Of a stretch of DNA of 64,000 nt, positions 17,411 through 26,621 are shown piece by piece. This DNA comes from Thalassovita sp. (GTDB taxonomy: Bacteria > Pseudomonadota > Alphaproteobacteria > Rhodobacterales > Rhodobacteraceae). Position 1 is the first letter of the stretch. Each line of letters opens with the position of its first letter. The notes under the pieces are model-generated. The model had not been told where the DNA came from. It saw only the letters and a list, made by a program, of their open reading frames with translations, and made no database searches. The stretch covers positions 192,279 to 256,278 of the forward strand of contig JARGPB010000003.1 of the NCBI GenBank assembly GCA_029212905.1, given 5' to 3'. Position numbers and translations under genes: made by a program.

Positions 17411-17977
17411 TTAGTCCTGATCCGAGGTCTGATCGGGGGTCTGATCCGGGGTCTGATCGGGCAGAACAACCGCGATCAGGCCCAGTTTGCGCGCGGCGGC
17501 GGTGGACAGGATGCCTGAATCCAGCCCCTGAGGTTTCTGGTATTTGCGGATCGCGGCGCGGGTGCGGCTGTCCATCTGGGCGGTGATCTGGCCATGATAG
17601 ACCCCACGGGCGGCAAGGGCGCGCTGGACCGAGGCGATGAACTCGGGGGATTGCTGGGCCGGGCAGGGGGTTTCGAACCAGATGTCGCGGCGCTCTTTGA
17701 CGATGCGCTGATGGGTTTCGGTCTTGTAGATGGCGGGCTGTTCGACCGTGCCGTCGCTGCGGATCTGGGCGGGCTGGAGCATGATCTGCTGGGTCACGGT
17801 TTCGATCACGGCGGGGGTGGTGTGTTTGCCCCAGCAGGTGCCGGGTTTTGCGCCGGGCGGGCCGGGTTCGAACGAGCGCGTGACCTGGGGTTCCTGCATG
17901 TCGGACAGGGGCAGGGTGGCATTGCAGCCGGCAACACCGATAAGGGCCGACAGGGCCAGAACTGGGAAACGGATCAT
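17411..17977 (-). CDS. Lipoprotein with peptidoglycan-binding-like domain
   Basis: This 188-residue protein starts with a lipoprotein signal (LALSALIGVAGC, lipobox Cys18), so it should be anchored to a membrane in the envelope. Residues about 110-165 resemble a PG_binding_1 domain (FIASVQRALAARGVYHGQIT, SRTRAAIRKYQ). The middle part, with CWGKHTTPAVIETVTQQI, is a conserved-looking region I cannot name. The C-terminus is a short repeat, PDQTPDQTPDQTSDQD, coded by four 12-base DNA repeats. The function is unknown; cell-wall attachment is likely. Confidence 0.75.
   Translation of the reverse strand: MIRFPVLALSALIGVAGCNATLPLSDMQEPQVTRSFEPGPPGAKPGTCWGKHTTPAVIETVTQQIMLQPAQIRSDGTVEQPAIYKTETHQRIVKERRDIWFETPCPAQQSPEFIASVQRALAARGVYHGQITAQMDSRTRAAIRKYQKPQGLDSGILSTAAARKLGLIAVVLPDQTPDQTPDQTSDQD
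17414..17461. repeat. Four tandem 12-base repeats in a coding region
   Basis: Units of the type GGTCTGATCGGG follow one another four times with one to three differences each. They code for the PDQT repeat at the C-terminus of the lipoprotein. The unit length is a multiple of three, so copy-number change would keep the frame. Confidence 0.85.
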
Positions 17978-18124
17978 CTGCTCGGGTGCCTCTTGCGGCG
18001 TGTTGTTGGGGCGAGTGTAGCGTGTTTTGGGGATTGGGGAAAGCCATCGTGCCCTGGGAGGGGCTGATCACGCAAAAGGGACTGGCACAGGCGGGCCAGC
18101 TTGGCTAAGTCTTTTGCGGAATAG

Positions 18125-18477
<353 letters not shown>

Positions 18478-18478
<1 letters not shown>

Positions 18479-19179
18479 TGTGGCGCGTGCTATGCGGGGC
18501 GCTGTTGGGGCTGACGCTGTCGGGGGGCTTTGTGCTGGCCGATATCGTCGGGGCCGAGTATGTGCGCCCTGTGTCGCGCTATCATCATGACATCCTGGGG
18601 GACACGCCGGAATGGGGCGGGATGCGCCTGCGGATGGACAACGGGCAGGTGCTGGAGTTCACCCTGCCCGAGACGCATATATTTGAGGATATTGCCCCGC
18701 GATTGGCGGATCTGGACGGGGACGGCGCCCCCGAGGTGATCGCTGTGGAAACCAGCCTGACCGCTGGCGCCCGGCTGACCGTCTGGGATCAGGACGGGGT
18801 GCGGGCGGCGACGCCCTATATCGGACGGCGCAACCGCTGGCTGTCGCCGATCGGTGCGGCGGATCTGGACGGGGACGGCAAGGTCGAGATCGCCTATATC
18901 GACCGGCCTCATCTGGCGCGGCTGCTGCGGATCTGGCGTTATGAGGACGGTCAGTTAACGCTGGTGGGCGAACGGGATGGTCTGACCAATCACCGGATTG
19001 GCGATGCGACGATCACCAGCGGGATACGCACCTGCGCGGGCCAGCCCGAGATGATCACCGTGAACCGGGACTGGTCGCGGATCATGGCGTCGGTTTTTGA
19101 TGGAACACGCGTCACCGTGCGCGATATTGGGCGCTATCGCGGTCCAGAGAGCCTTAGGGCGCGGCTGGACTGTTCGTAG
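18478..19179 (+). CDS. Exported VCBS/FG-GAP repeat protein
   Basis: This 233-residue protein has an N-terminal signal sequence (WRVLCGALLGLTLSGGFVLA). Two calcium-binding-like repeats can be seen (LADLDGDGAPEVIAVE and AADLDGDGKVEIAYID), as in FG-GAP/VCBS beta-propeller repeats. The protein is short for a full propeller. Its ATG overlaps the ferredoxin stop, so they are co-translated. The last 26 bases overlap the convergent membrane-protein gene. The role is unknown; an envelope protein binding a partner or surface is likely. Confidence 0.75.
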
Positions 19180-19747
19180 GCTTTAGCATCTGGACCAACT
19201 GGGCCAGGGGCAGGCGCGGCAGCGGTTTCCAGGGGCGGTTGGGCCAGCCATAGGCGGCCCCCATGAGGATCAGCAGAAGGCTGGGCGTTGATGCGGCCCA
19301 CAGCCGACCCAAGGACGCATTGGTGGCCAGCATGGCGACGGGCAGGGCGACCCCGGCGGCGACAGACAGCATCGAGACCACGAACAGTGCGGTGCGGGAT
19401 TTGCCTTGTAGCCCATAGGTGATTTTCATGTCGGGATGCAGATCGGCGACAGCGCGCAGCAGGGCGACCACCAGATCAGTAAAACCGGTCCGGCTGGGGC
19501 CGCGGTCTGATATGGCAAGCGTCTGGGACAGGCGCCGCACCCCGTCGGGCGTGACCAGATCGAGCTGCCGGATCACCGAGAGCTTTACCGTGATTTCGGA
19601 ATAGGCAATGTCCTGAACGGTGCGCAAATCCAGCGTCCAGTCGGGGGTGTCATTGTCGGCCAGATGGGTCAGGTGGCCGTTTTCAACGCGGTAGGTCTGA
19701 GTGGCGCGCAGCAACGCCGGGTCGATGGTGAATTCGGTGCGGCTCAC
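19154..19747 (-). CDS. Membrane protein of unknown function, coupled to a LuxR-type regulator
   Basis: This 197-residue protein starts at a GTG whose bases overlap the stop of the LuxR gene (GTGA). Residues 1-115 form a soluble, beta-rich domain (YRVENGHLTHL, WTLDLRTVQDIAYSEITVKL), perhaps PH-like. Two membrane helices follow (FVVSMLSVAAGVALPVAML and ASTPSLLLILMGAAYGW) and a short basic tail. I recognise no family. Coupling to a PAS-LuxR regulator suggests the two act in one response, but nothing more can be said. Confidence 0.7.
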   Translation of the reverse strand: MSRTEFTIDPALLRATQTYRVENGHLTHLADNDTPDWTLDLRTVQDIAYSEITVKLSVIRQLDLVTPDGVRRLSQTLAISDRGPSRTGFTDLVVALLRAVADLHPDMKITYGLQGKSRTALFVVSMLSVAAGVALPVAMLATNASLGRLWAASTPSLLLILMGAAYGWPNRPWKPLPRLPLAQLVQMLKPTNSPAAP

Positions 19748-20343
19748 TGGCCCGAACCGACCACATGCGGCCCACCCAACGCCCCCAGAGACTGAAACAG
19801 CCCGGCCGTATTCGAGGCGCGGAATTTTTTCAGCAGGCGGCCGCGGTGGACCTCGACTGTGCGATAGGACATGCCCAGGATCTGGGCGATTTCCTTGCTG
19901 GTCTTGCCTTCGCCCATCAACGAGAACACCTCGCGTTCGCGGCGGGTCAGGGGCTGATAGGGGCGCGATTTCGACAGGTCGGCAAAGCTCCAGACGGCGC
20001 GTTGCAGCGGATCGGTGGGGGTGAAGGAATGGCCCCGCACGCGCACCCAGAACAGCGCGGCGTCCTTGCGGGCCATGACGCGTTCATCCCAATAGCCGGT
20101 GTTTTCCTGAAGATCTTTGACGCCGCGATTGCGGATGTTCAGGAATTCCTCTTGGCTGGGATAAAGGATCGAGAAAAGCTGATTGCGCAGCTCTTCGCGG
20201 GTGTATCCGAACATGGCGGCAAAGGTGGGGTTACAGTCGCGGATCACGCGGTTTTCTGTGACGACCAGCCCCACGGGCGCATGGGTGAACATGAGCTCCA
20301 TAAAATCGCCGTTGGCATATGCGTTATCGACGAGATCTGACAT
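19744..20343 (-). CDS. PAS domain LuxR-type transcriptional regulator
   Basis: This 199-residue protein has a PAS domain at about 10-125 (MFTHAPVGLVVTENRVIRDC, FAAMFGYTREELRNQ) and a C-terminal LuxR helix-turn-helix (LTRREREVFSLMGEGKTSKE, ILGMSYRTVEVHRGRLLKKF). PAS domains bind small ligands or cofactors; no receiver or autoinducer domain is present. I chose MSDLVDNAYANGDF; an upstream ATG giving 12 more residues is possible. The downstream membrane protein is translationally coupled. The PEP mutase family gene is divergent and starts 152 bases away. Confidence 0.82.
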   Translation of the reverse strand: MSDLVDNAYANGDFMELMFTHAPVGLVVTENRVIRDCNPTFAAMFGYTREELRNQLFSILYPSQEEFLNIRNRGVKDLQENTGYWDERVMARKDAALFWVRVRGHSFTPTDPLQRAVWSFADLSKSRPYQPLTRREREVFSLMGEGKTSKEIAQILGMSYRTVEVHRGRLLKKFRASNTAGLFQSLGALGGPHVVGSGQ

Positions 20344-20495
20344 GAGTTTGCAGAAGTCCTTTGGGGCAGTTCGCGCCATGATAGGCCCAGCCGCAGCAAT
20401 GCGCAAACGGGCAGTTACGATGGGCCGGGTGAAAAATTGTTCCGTTTTTGTTCTGGCGCGCCTATGCTGATCGAAACGGTCGCAAGGGGGGAATC

Positions 20496-21338
20496 ATGGC
20501 GGATCAAACTGCGAAATATGGGGTTTTGGCGGGGCTTCATCAGGCGCCGGGGGCGTTTGTCATTCCCAACGCCTGGGACGCGGGATCGGCGCGTTTGCTG
20601 GCCAGTCTGGGGTTTCAGGCAATCGCCACCACCAGCGCGGGTTATGCTTTTGCCAAGGGGAAGCGCGATTCCTTTGCTGCGCTCAGCCGGGAAGAGATTT
20701 TGCTGAACGCGGCCGAGATCGTCGCGGCGGTGGATCTGCCTGTCTCGGCCGATCTGGAGGATGGATTCGGCGCCACGCCCGAGGCCTGCGCGACCACGCT
20801 GGAAATGGCGCTGGAAACCGGCCTGGTGGGTGGGTCGATCGAAGATGCGACCGGCGCCCCGGATGACCCGATTTATGGGTTTTCGCAGGCGGTGGACCGG
20901 ATTCAGGCCGCAGCCGAGGCGGTAAAGGACAAACCCTTTGTGCTGACCGCCCGCGCCGAGAACCACCTGTGGGGACAGGATAATCTGGCGGACACGATCA
21001 AACGTTTGCAGGCGTTTTCGCAGGCCGGCGCGGATGTTTTGTATGCGCCGGGGCTGCCGGGGATCGAGGCGATCAGAACCCTGTGCAAAGAGGTGGATAA
21101 GCCGGTCAATGTGGTGATGGGGCTTAAGGGGCCGAACTATACCGTGGCCCAGCTGGCGCAGGCCGGGGTCAGCCGGATCAGCGTTGGGGGCTCTTTTGCG
21201 CGGGCGGCTTTGGGGGCGCTGATGCGCGCGGCCCAAGAGGTCAGGCAGACCGGCAGTTTTGACTATGCGGCGCAGGCGATTTCGGACGGCGAAATCAGCG
21301 CGTTGATGTCATCAGATCAGCCGGATAGGCGTGGCTAA
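20496..21338 (+). CDS. Isocitrate lyase / PEP mutase family enzyme
   Basis: This 280-residue protein has the family fold: FVIPNAWDAGSARLL, ATTSAGYAFAKG, the metal-binding DLEDGFG and a C-terminal ISVGGSFARAALG. Family members cleave or form C-C or P-C bonds in 2-oxo acids (isocitrate lyase, methylisocitrate lyase, oxaloacetate decarboxylase, PEP mutase). It lacks the isocitrate lyase KKCGH catalytic loop, so it is a member of the short, undefined branch. The start MADQTAKYG follows AAGGGGGGAATC. No phosphonate genes are nearby. Confidence 0.82.
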   Translation: MADQTAKYGVLAGLHQAPGAFVIPNAWDAGSARLLASLGFQAIATTSAGYAFAKGKRDSFAALSREEILLNAAEIVAAVDLPVSADLEDGFGATPEACATTLEMALETGLVGGSIEDATGAPDDPIYGFSQAVDRIQAAAEAVKDKPFVLTARAENHLWGQDNLADTIKRLQAFSQAGADVLYAPGLPGIEAIRTLCKEVDKPVNVVMGLKGPNYTVAQLAQAGVSRISVGGSFARAALGALMRAAQEVRQTGSFDYAAQAISDGEISALMSSDQPDRRG

Positions 21339-21373
21339 TGCGGCTGGCCCTGATCACAGAGCCAGCCCTGTCG

Positions 21374-22636
21374 TCAAAGGGCGCGCCAGCCGATGTCACG
21401 GCGGCAAAAGCCCTGAGGCCAGTCGATCTTATCAACCATGGCATAGGCGCGTTCGGCGGCTTCGCTTAGGGTGTCGCCGCGGGCGGTGATGTTCAGAACA
21501 CGGCCCCCTGTGGCGATGATCTGACCGTCCTTTGCCGCGGTGCCCGCATGAAAGCACATCTCGAAGGCGGTTTCGGGCAGGGCGTCCAATCCATTGATCA
21601 CGCTGCCTTTTTCATAGGCGCCGGGATAGCCGTCGGCGGCCATGACGACGGTCATCGCGTGATCATTGGCCCAGTTGACGGTGGTATCGGCCAGGCGGCC
21701 TTCGGCGCAGGCTTGCATCAGATCCAGCGCCTGAGCACCCAGACGCAGCATCAGGACCTGGCATTCTGGATCGCCAAAACGGCAGTTATATTCGACCAGA
21801 CGGGGCTGGCCGTCCTTGATCATGAAACCGGCATAGAGCACGCCCTGATAGGGGGTGCCGCGATCGGCCATGACCTTCATGGTGGGGCGGATGATTTCGG
21901 CCATCGCCTTGGCGGCGATTTCGTCGGACAGGACGGGGGCCGGGGAATAGGCGCCCATGCCGCCGGTGTTCAGGCCGGTGTCGCCTTCGCCGACGCGTTT
22001 ATGGTCCTGCGCGGTGCCGATGGGCAGGCAGTCCTCGCCATCGACGAGGATGAAATAGCTGGCCTCTTCGCCATCCATGAATTCCTCGATCACGACCTCG
22101 GCGCCAGCGGCCCCGAATTCGCCGCCGAACATGTCGTCAATCGCGGCCAGGGCGGTGTCCAGATCCATCGCGACGATCACGCCTTTGCCTGCGGCCAGGC
22201 CGTCGGCCTTGACCACGATGGGCGCGCCCTGTTCGCGGATATAGGCCTTGGCGGCGTCAGCATCGGTGAAATGCGCATAGCCGGCAGTGGGCGCGTTGGC
22301 GGCGTCGCAGACCTCTTTGGTGAAGGATTTGGAGGCCTCGAGTTTGGCGGCCTCCTTGGAGGGGCCAAAGACGCTGAAACCCGCATTGCGCAGGTCATCC
22401 GCAACACCAGCGGCCAGGGGGGCCTCGGGGCCGATGATGATGAAATCAATGGCGTGCTCTTCGGCGAACCCGATGACGGCGGCGCCGTTGTTGATGTCCA
22501 GGCTGGCGCAATCGGCAATCGCGGCAATGCCGGCATTTCCGGGGGCGACGATCAGCTTGTCACATTTGGGGTTCTGCATGACGGCCCATGCCAGCGCATG
22601 TTCACGCCCGCCGCTGCCCAGGATCAGGATATTCAT
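21374..22636 (-). CDS. purD: Phosphoribosylamine--glycine ligase
   Basis: This 420-residue ATP-grasp enzyme joins glycine to phosphoribosylamine in the second step of purine synthesis. It opens with MNILILGSGGREHALAWAV, has the ATP-grasp region (VVKADGLAAGKGVIVA, EEFMDGEEASYF) and the typical LNTGGMGAYSPAP and EYNCRFGDPECQ motifs. Length is normal. It is divergent from xseA, and the start codons are 73 bases apart. Confidence 0.97.
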   Translation of the reverse strand: MNILILGSGGREHALAWAVMQNPKCDKLIVAPGNAGIAAIADCASLDINNGAAVIGFAEEHAIDFIIIGPEAPLAAGVADDLRNAGFSVFGPSKEAAKLEASKSFTKEVCDAANAPTAGYAHFTDADAAKAYIREQGAPIVVKADGLAAGKGVIVAMDLDTALAAIDDMFGGEFGAAGAEVVIEEFMDGEEASYFILVDGEDCLPIGTAQDHKRVGEGDTGLNTGGMGAYSPAPVLSDEIAAKAMAEIIRPTMKVMADRGTPYQGVLYAGFMIKDGQPRLVEYNCRFGDPECQVLMLRLGAQALDLMQACAEGRLADTTVNWANDHAMTVVMAADGYPGAYEKGSVINGLDALPETAFEMCFHAGTAAKDGQIIATGGRVLNITARGDTLSEAAERAYAMVDKIDWPQGFCRRDIGWRAL

Positions 22637-22709
22637 GCTGTGTCTCCGCTTGGCCTATCGTTTGGGGCGTTCTAAGGTGGCTCGCGTATGGATACAAGTC
22701 AGGCCCCAC

Positions 22710-24254
22710 ATGTCAGAACTGTTTGATCAGCCCGCAGAGGGCGAGAACGCCCCCGAATTCAGCGTGTCCGAGATTTCGGGCGTGGTGAAACGCATGATCG
22801 AGGGGGAATTCTCGCATGTGCGCATCCGCGGCGAGGTGGGGCGCGTGTCGCTGCCGCGCTCAGGCCATGTGTATATGGATCTGAAGGATGACCGCGCGGT
22901 TCTGGCCGGGGTGATCTGGAAGGGCGTGGCCGCAAAGCTGACCACCCGCCCCGAAGAGGGCATGGAGGTGGTCGCAACCGGCCGTCTGACGACCTTTCCG
23001 GGGCAATCGAAATACCAGATGGTGATCGAGGATATCAAACCGGCGGGCATGGGCGCGCTGATGGCGATGCTGGAAAAACGCAAGGCTGCGCTGGCCGCAG
23101 AGGGGTTGTTCGATCCGGCGCGCAAGCAAGTGCTGCCCTATCTGCCCGAGGTGATCGGGGTGGTGACGTCGCCCTCGGGGGCGGTGATCCGGGATATTCT
23201 GCATCGGCTGCGGGACCGATTCCCGCGCAAGGTTCTGATCTGGCCGGTCGCCGTGCAGGGGGCCAAATGCGCGCCCGAAGTGGCCAATGCAATCCGCGGA
23301 TTCAACGCGCTGACACCGGGCGGGGCGCTGCCACGGCCCGACCTGTTGATTGTTGCGCGGGGCGGTGGCTCGATCGAGGATCTGTGGGGCTTTAACGAGG
23401 AAATCGTCGCCCGTGCGGCGGCGGCGTCCGAGATTCCGTTGATTTCGGCCGTGGGGCACGAAACGGACACGACTTTGATCGACTATGTGTCGGATATGCG
23501 AGCGCCCACGCCCACGGCGGCGGCGGAAATCGCGGTGCCGGTGCGGATGGAGCTGCTGGCCTGGCTGGATCAGCAAAACGCGCGGCTGACGCGGGCCCTG
23601 ACCCAAGGTGTCGGGCAACGAGGTCAGCGGCTGCGGGATCTGTCGCGGGCTTTGCCACGGGCGGAAACGCTGCTGGATGGGCCGCGGCAACGGCTGGACA
23701 CTTGGGGGGATCGACTGCCGCAGGCGCTGGATCGGTCCGTGCAGGTGCGCCGTGTGCGCCTGTCCGAGGTGGCGGGCGGGCTGCGTGTGTCTGCGCTGCG
23801 CAGCCGGATCGAGGCCGACAAACGCCATCTGAACAGTATCGCGCCGCGCGTGGATGCGGGGCTGCTGCGGGCGGTTGCGGTGAAACGGGAACTGCTGGAC
23901 CGGCGGGCGGATCGCCTGAACGTTGCGCCGTTAGAGGCTGACATGAAACGGAAATCCGTGGATCTGGACCGGCTGTCCCAACGCCTGTCCGATGCGGGGC
24001 AGCGGCAGATCAACGGCTGGAGCGCGGATATCGAGCGGCTGGATCGGCTGCGCGAAACGCTGGGTTACAAGGAAACGCTGAAACGCGGCTATGCGGTGGT
24101 GCGCGGCGACGGGGCGGTTGTGACCTCGAAAAAGGCGGCGGGTCAGGCGGCGGCGCTGGAGATCGAATTCAGCGACGGAAAGCTGGCGATCGGAGCGGCG
24201 CGACCGGCCCGGAAATCCGGCGCAAAACCACCCGAGCAAGGCAGCCTTTTCTAG
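22710..24254 (+). CDS. xseA: Exodeoxyribonuclease VII large subunit
   Basis: This 514-residue protein is the catalytic subunit of exonuclease VII, a single-strand DNA exonuclease used in repair. It has the N-terminal OB fold (HVRIRGEVGRVSLPRSGHVY), the catalytic core (GVVTSPSGAVIRDILHRLRD, ARGGGSIEDLWGFNEE, ISAVGHETDTTLID) and a long coiled-coil C-terminal half. MSELFDQPAE is the likely start; the open frame upstream runs into purD on the other strand. Its stop overlaps the stop of the convergent alkB-like gene by four bases. The small subunit gene is not in the window. Confidence 0.96.
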   Translation: MSELFDQPAEGENAPEFSVSEISGVVKRMIEGEFSHVRIRGEVGRVSLPRSGHVYMDLKDDRAVLAGVIWKGVAAKLTTRPEEGMEVVATGRLTTFPGQSKYQMVIEDIKPAGMGALMAMLEKRKAALAAEGLFDPARKQVLPYLPEVIGVVTSPSGAVIRDILHRLRDRFPRKVLIWPVAVQGAKCAPEVANAIRGFNALTPGGALPRPDLLIVARGGGSIEDLWGFNEEIVARAAAASEIPLISAVGHETDTTLIDYVSDMRAPTPTAAAEIAVPVRMELLAWLDQQNARLTRALTQGVGQRGQRLRDLSRALPRAETLLDGPRQRLDTWGDRLPQALDRSVQVRRVRLSEVAGGLRVSALRSRIEADKRHLNSIAPRVDAGLLRAVAVKRELLDRRADRLNVAPLEADMKRKSVDLDRLSQRLSDAGQRQINGWSADIERLDRLRETLGYKETLKRGYAVVRGDGAVVTSKKAAGQAAALEIEFSDGKLAIGAARPARKSGAKPPEQGSLF

Positions 24255-25273
24255 GTCTTAGCCAGAGCCTGTAGCCGGGGATCCATGACGCGGCGCCACA
24301 GCGGCGGAACCAGCGCGATCACCGCCATCACGGGCAGGGAATGCGGCAAAACGGGCATGGCAGGCGTCAGTTCGAGCGCGGGATAATGGCGCGCGGGATA
24401 CATGTGGTGGTCCGAATGGCGCGGCGCGTTCAGCATCATCGCAGAGGAAAACACATGCGGGCTGTTCCAGGAATGCGCGGCGGAAACGGGGGCGTATTTG
24501 CCACTGTCCAGCCGGGCGCGACGCAGCCCGTAATGTTGGACATAATCGGCCAGAAGGACCTGGATTTGCGCATAGATGACGATGATCACAAGCGTTAAGA
24601 TCCCGGTCATATTTGCTAAGGTAAAGGATAAGGTAAAGGCTGTAATGGCCCATAATAAATAGATAATATACGGATTCAGCTTTTGGGTTTTTCGGTTGTT
24701 TTTTGCCCTGAGCGCACGCTCGGCCGCGAGGCCCGCACGGAATGACCCGATCCAGGCGCGCGGGGCGAAGCGCCAGAACCCGACGCCTTTGGGGGCGGAA
24801 TTTGGGTCTTGGTCAGTGGCGACATGGACGTGATGCACCAGCCGATGCGCCGAGGCATGGTGCCCCATCAAAAGCGTCGCGTAGCTCATGACCCCAAGGG
24901 CGCGCAGGGCGCGGGCGGGACGGTGGATCAGCTCGTGCGCGTTGGGATGGGTGATCTGGCCGAAAAACAGCGCGGCACCCAGGATCAGGCCAACACGGTC
25001 GGTACCGGATAGCGGGCCGTGGCCCCCGACGGCCCAGATCACCAGCCCCAGCGTGGGCAGGTGCAGCACGGCCAACGTGACCGAGAGCGCATCGCCGGCC
25101 GGGAACTCGGCCCCTGGTTCACGACGCGCGGCGTCGCCCTGCACCAGCCGATCCATCGCGGCACAGAGCACTGTGATAAAGGCCAGCGCGGCCCAGACCC
25201 ACAGACCGCCCCACAGGGCCGCCCCGCAGATCAGGGCCGCGGGGATCAGCGTCGCCAGAGTAAAAAGAACCAT
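24251..25273 (-). CDS. AlkB-type alkane 1-monooxygenase family protein
   Basis: This 340-residue membrane di-iron hydroxylase-like protein shows the three His boxes of the family: HELIH, HRLVHHVH and HSDHH, plus the family signature region DYVQHYGL. Several hydrophobic helices lie around them (VLFTLATLIPAALICGAALW). True AlkB enzymes oxidise n-alkanes to 1-alkanols with rubredoxin as electron donor; relatives act on other lipids. No rubredoxin gene is nearby, so the substrate is open. The ATG at 25273 is favoured over an upstream TTG. Confidence 0.83.
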   Translation of the reverse strand: MVLFTLATLIPAALICGAALWGGLWVWAALAFITVLCAAMDRLVQGDAARREPGAEFPAGDALSVTLAVLHLPTLGLVIWAVGGHGPLSGTDRVGLILGAALFFGQITHPNAHELIHRPARALRALGVMSYATLLMGHHASAHRLVHHVHVATDQDPNSAPKGVGFWRFAPRAWIGSFRAGLAAERALRAKNNRKTQKLNPYIIYLLWAITAFTLSFTLANMTGILTLVIIVIYAQIQVLLADYVQHYGLRRARLDSGKYAPVSAAHSWNSPHVFSSAMMLNAPRHSDHHMYPARHYPALELTPAMPVLPHSLPVMAVIALVPPLWRRVMDPRLQALAKT

Positions 25274-25419
25274 CGGATTCCCGTGCTCCAAAGGGGTTTG
25301 GGCGCATGTTACGGTGGCGAGGAGTGAGGCGGAAGGCGGGGTAGTGAAATGTTGTGTTTGTGTCTGGAAGGGCGTGTTTTAGGTGGTGAGTCGGGTCATT
25401 ATGATCTCTTTTGGATAAG

Positions 25420-25815
25420 TCAAACGCCGACGTCAGGCCCCAGGCACATCATGGGTTCGTCGCTTTGACGGGTCTCGTAGAGCATGGCTCTGGTTGGGTC
25501 ATTTTCGAACTGAGCGACCAGACCGTCGGGGCCGTCATAGAAGGTCCAGCATTGCGGATCCGTGGAGTCCTCGTAGATGAAACAGATCTGATCGGCCTGT
25601 TCATACCACAGCCCATCCTTGCAGTGCCCATCCAGAAAGGACCAGCGAACGCGCCTGTCTGGCAGGTATTCCTCGCCGCCGTAATCGCGGCCGTTTTCGG
25701 CGTAATAGAAGGTCTTGCCCTGGGTATAGGCATCGAATTCTGCGCCGGTCATCGGGGTTTCAGCAGCCATGGCGGCGGGGGCGGCGATCAGCAGGGCAAA
25801 GAGCACATGTTTCAT
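25420..25815 (-). CDS. Small secreted protein of unknown function
   Basis: This 131-residue protein has a clear signal peptide (MKHVLFALLIAAPAAMAAE). The mature part contains three Cys (DGHCKDGLW, QADQICFIYED, DPQCWTFYDG), enough for a disulfide, and many aromatic residues. DGHCKDGLWYE and CFIYED suggest a compact periplasmic domain, but I recognise no family. It lies 146 bases upstream of the alkB-like gene on the same strand and is divergent from the lysoplasmalogenase-like gene. Confidence 0.72.
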   Translation of the reverse strand: MKHVLFALLIAAPAAMAAETPMTGAEFDAYTQGKTFYYAENGRDYGGEEYLPDRRVRWSFLDGHCKDGLWYEQADQICFIYEDSTDPQCWTFYDGPDGLVAQFENDPTRAMLYETRQSDEPMMCLGPDVGV

Positions 25816-25933
25816 GGGGCCAGCCTGCAACAGGAACGGCTTGCCTCCAAGTCACATTTGCGCGGGAGGCGGTTTTTGGTGGTTTTACGCGGGTCCGGGG
25901 CTAGGCTGCGGGCAAAACACGGGAGGACGCGGA

Positions 25934-26563
25934 ATGATCTTGATCGCAGTGGGGGCCGTTTTGGCACTGGTATACGGGGCGGTGTATTGCTGGCGCGAAG
26001 AAAGCTGGCTGCGGAGCGCCGTCAAAACCGCAAGCGTGGTGCTGCCGGCGGTGGCGCTGACGGGGATGGGGCTGCCGGTGCTGGCATTGGCGGGGCTGTG
26101 GGCCTGCGTGCTGGGGGATTTCCTGCTGTCGCGCCCCGGAGAGACGATCCTGAAGGCAGGTATCGGGGCCTTCGCGCTGGGGCATATCCTGTATATCCTG
26201 GCCTTTGTGACGGTGTTCCCGCTGGACGCGCCGGATGGGTTGTTTTGGGGCGTGACGGTCGCGCTGTTGGGGCTTGGTGTTTCGACCGAGGTCTGGCTGT
26301 CACCGAAAACCGGCGCGCTGCGACCGGTCGTGCGGGGCTATGTGGTGCTGATTCTGTTGATGGGGGTCTGCGCGGCGCTGCCGGGGGTGCCGCGGGCCTA
26401 TTTGCTGACGGGCGCGCTGTGTTTCATCGGGTCGGACCTGATCTTGTCGACGCAGTTGTTCCTGGGAAAGGGCGGGCGCGTGTCATCCTATGCGGTGTGG
26501 GGGCTGTATTGGGCGGCACAGGCGCTGATCATGGTCGGGTTCTGGCGGTTCGTGGGGGTCTGA
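25934..26563 (+). CDS. Lysoplasmalogenase / YhhN family membrane protein
   Basis: This 209-residue protein has about eight short hydrophobic helices and the YhhN/TMEM86 signatures GDFLLSRP (helix 3-4, with the conserved Asp) and FIGSDLILSTQLFL (second conserved Asp). The mammalian relative hydrolyses the vinyl ether of lysoplasmalogens; bacterial substrates are less certain. I chose the ATG at 25934, after GGAGGACGCGGA, because the open frame upstream overlaps the divergent secreted-protein gene. Confidence 0.82.
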   Translation: MILIAVGAVLALVYGAVYCWREESWLRSAVKTASVVLPAVALTGMGLPVLALAGLWACVLGDFLLSRPGETILKAGIGAFALGHILYILAFVTVFPLDAPDGLFWGVTVALLGLGVSTEVWLSPKTGALRPVVRGYVVLILLMGVCAALPGVPRAYLLTGALCFIGSDLILSTQLFLGKGGRVSSYAVWGLYWAAQALIMVGFWRFVGV

Positions 26564-26621
26564 GGGGTTCCATTACGGGGCCGGAATGGATAGTTGGGAT
26601 GAAACACGCCCGGAGGCCCGT

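Noticed and set aside
22287..22709. A longer start for xseA
   Set aside because: The upstream part lies opposite purD and lacks XseA features; the protein begins normally at MSELFDQP.
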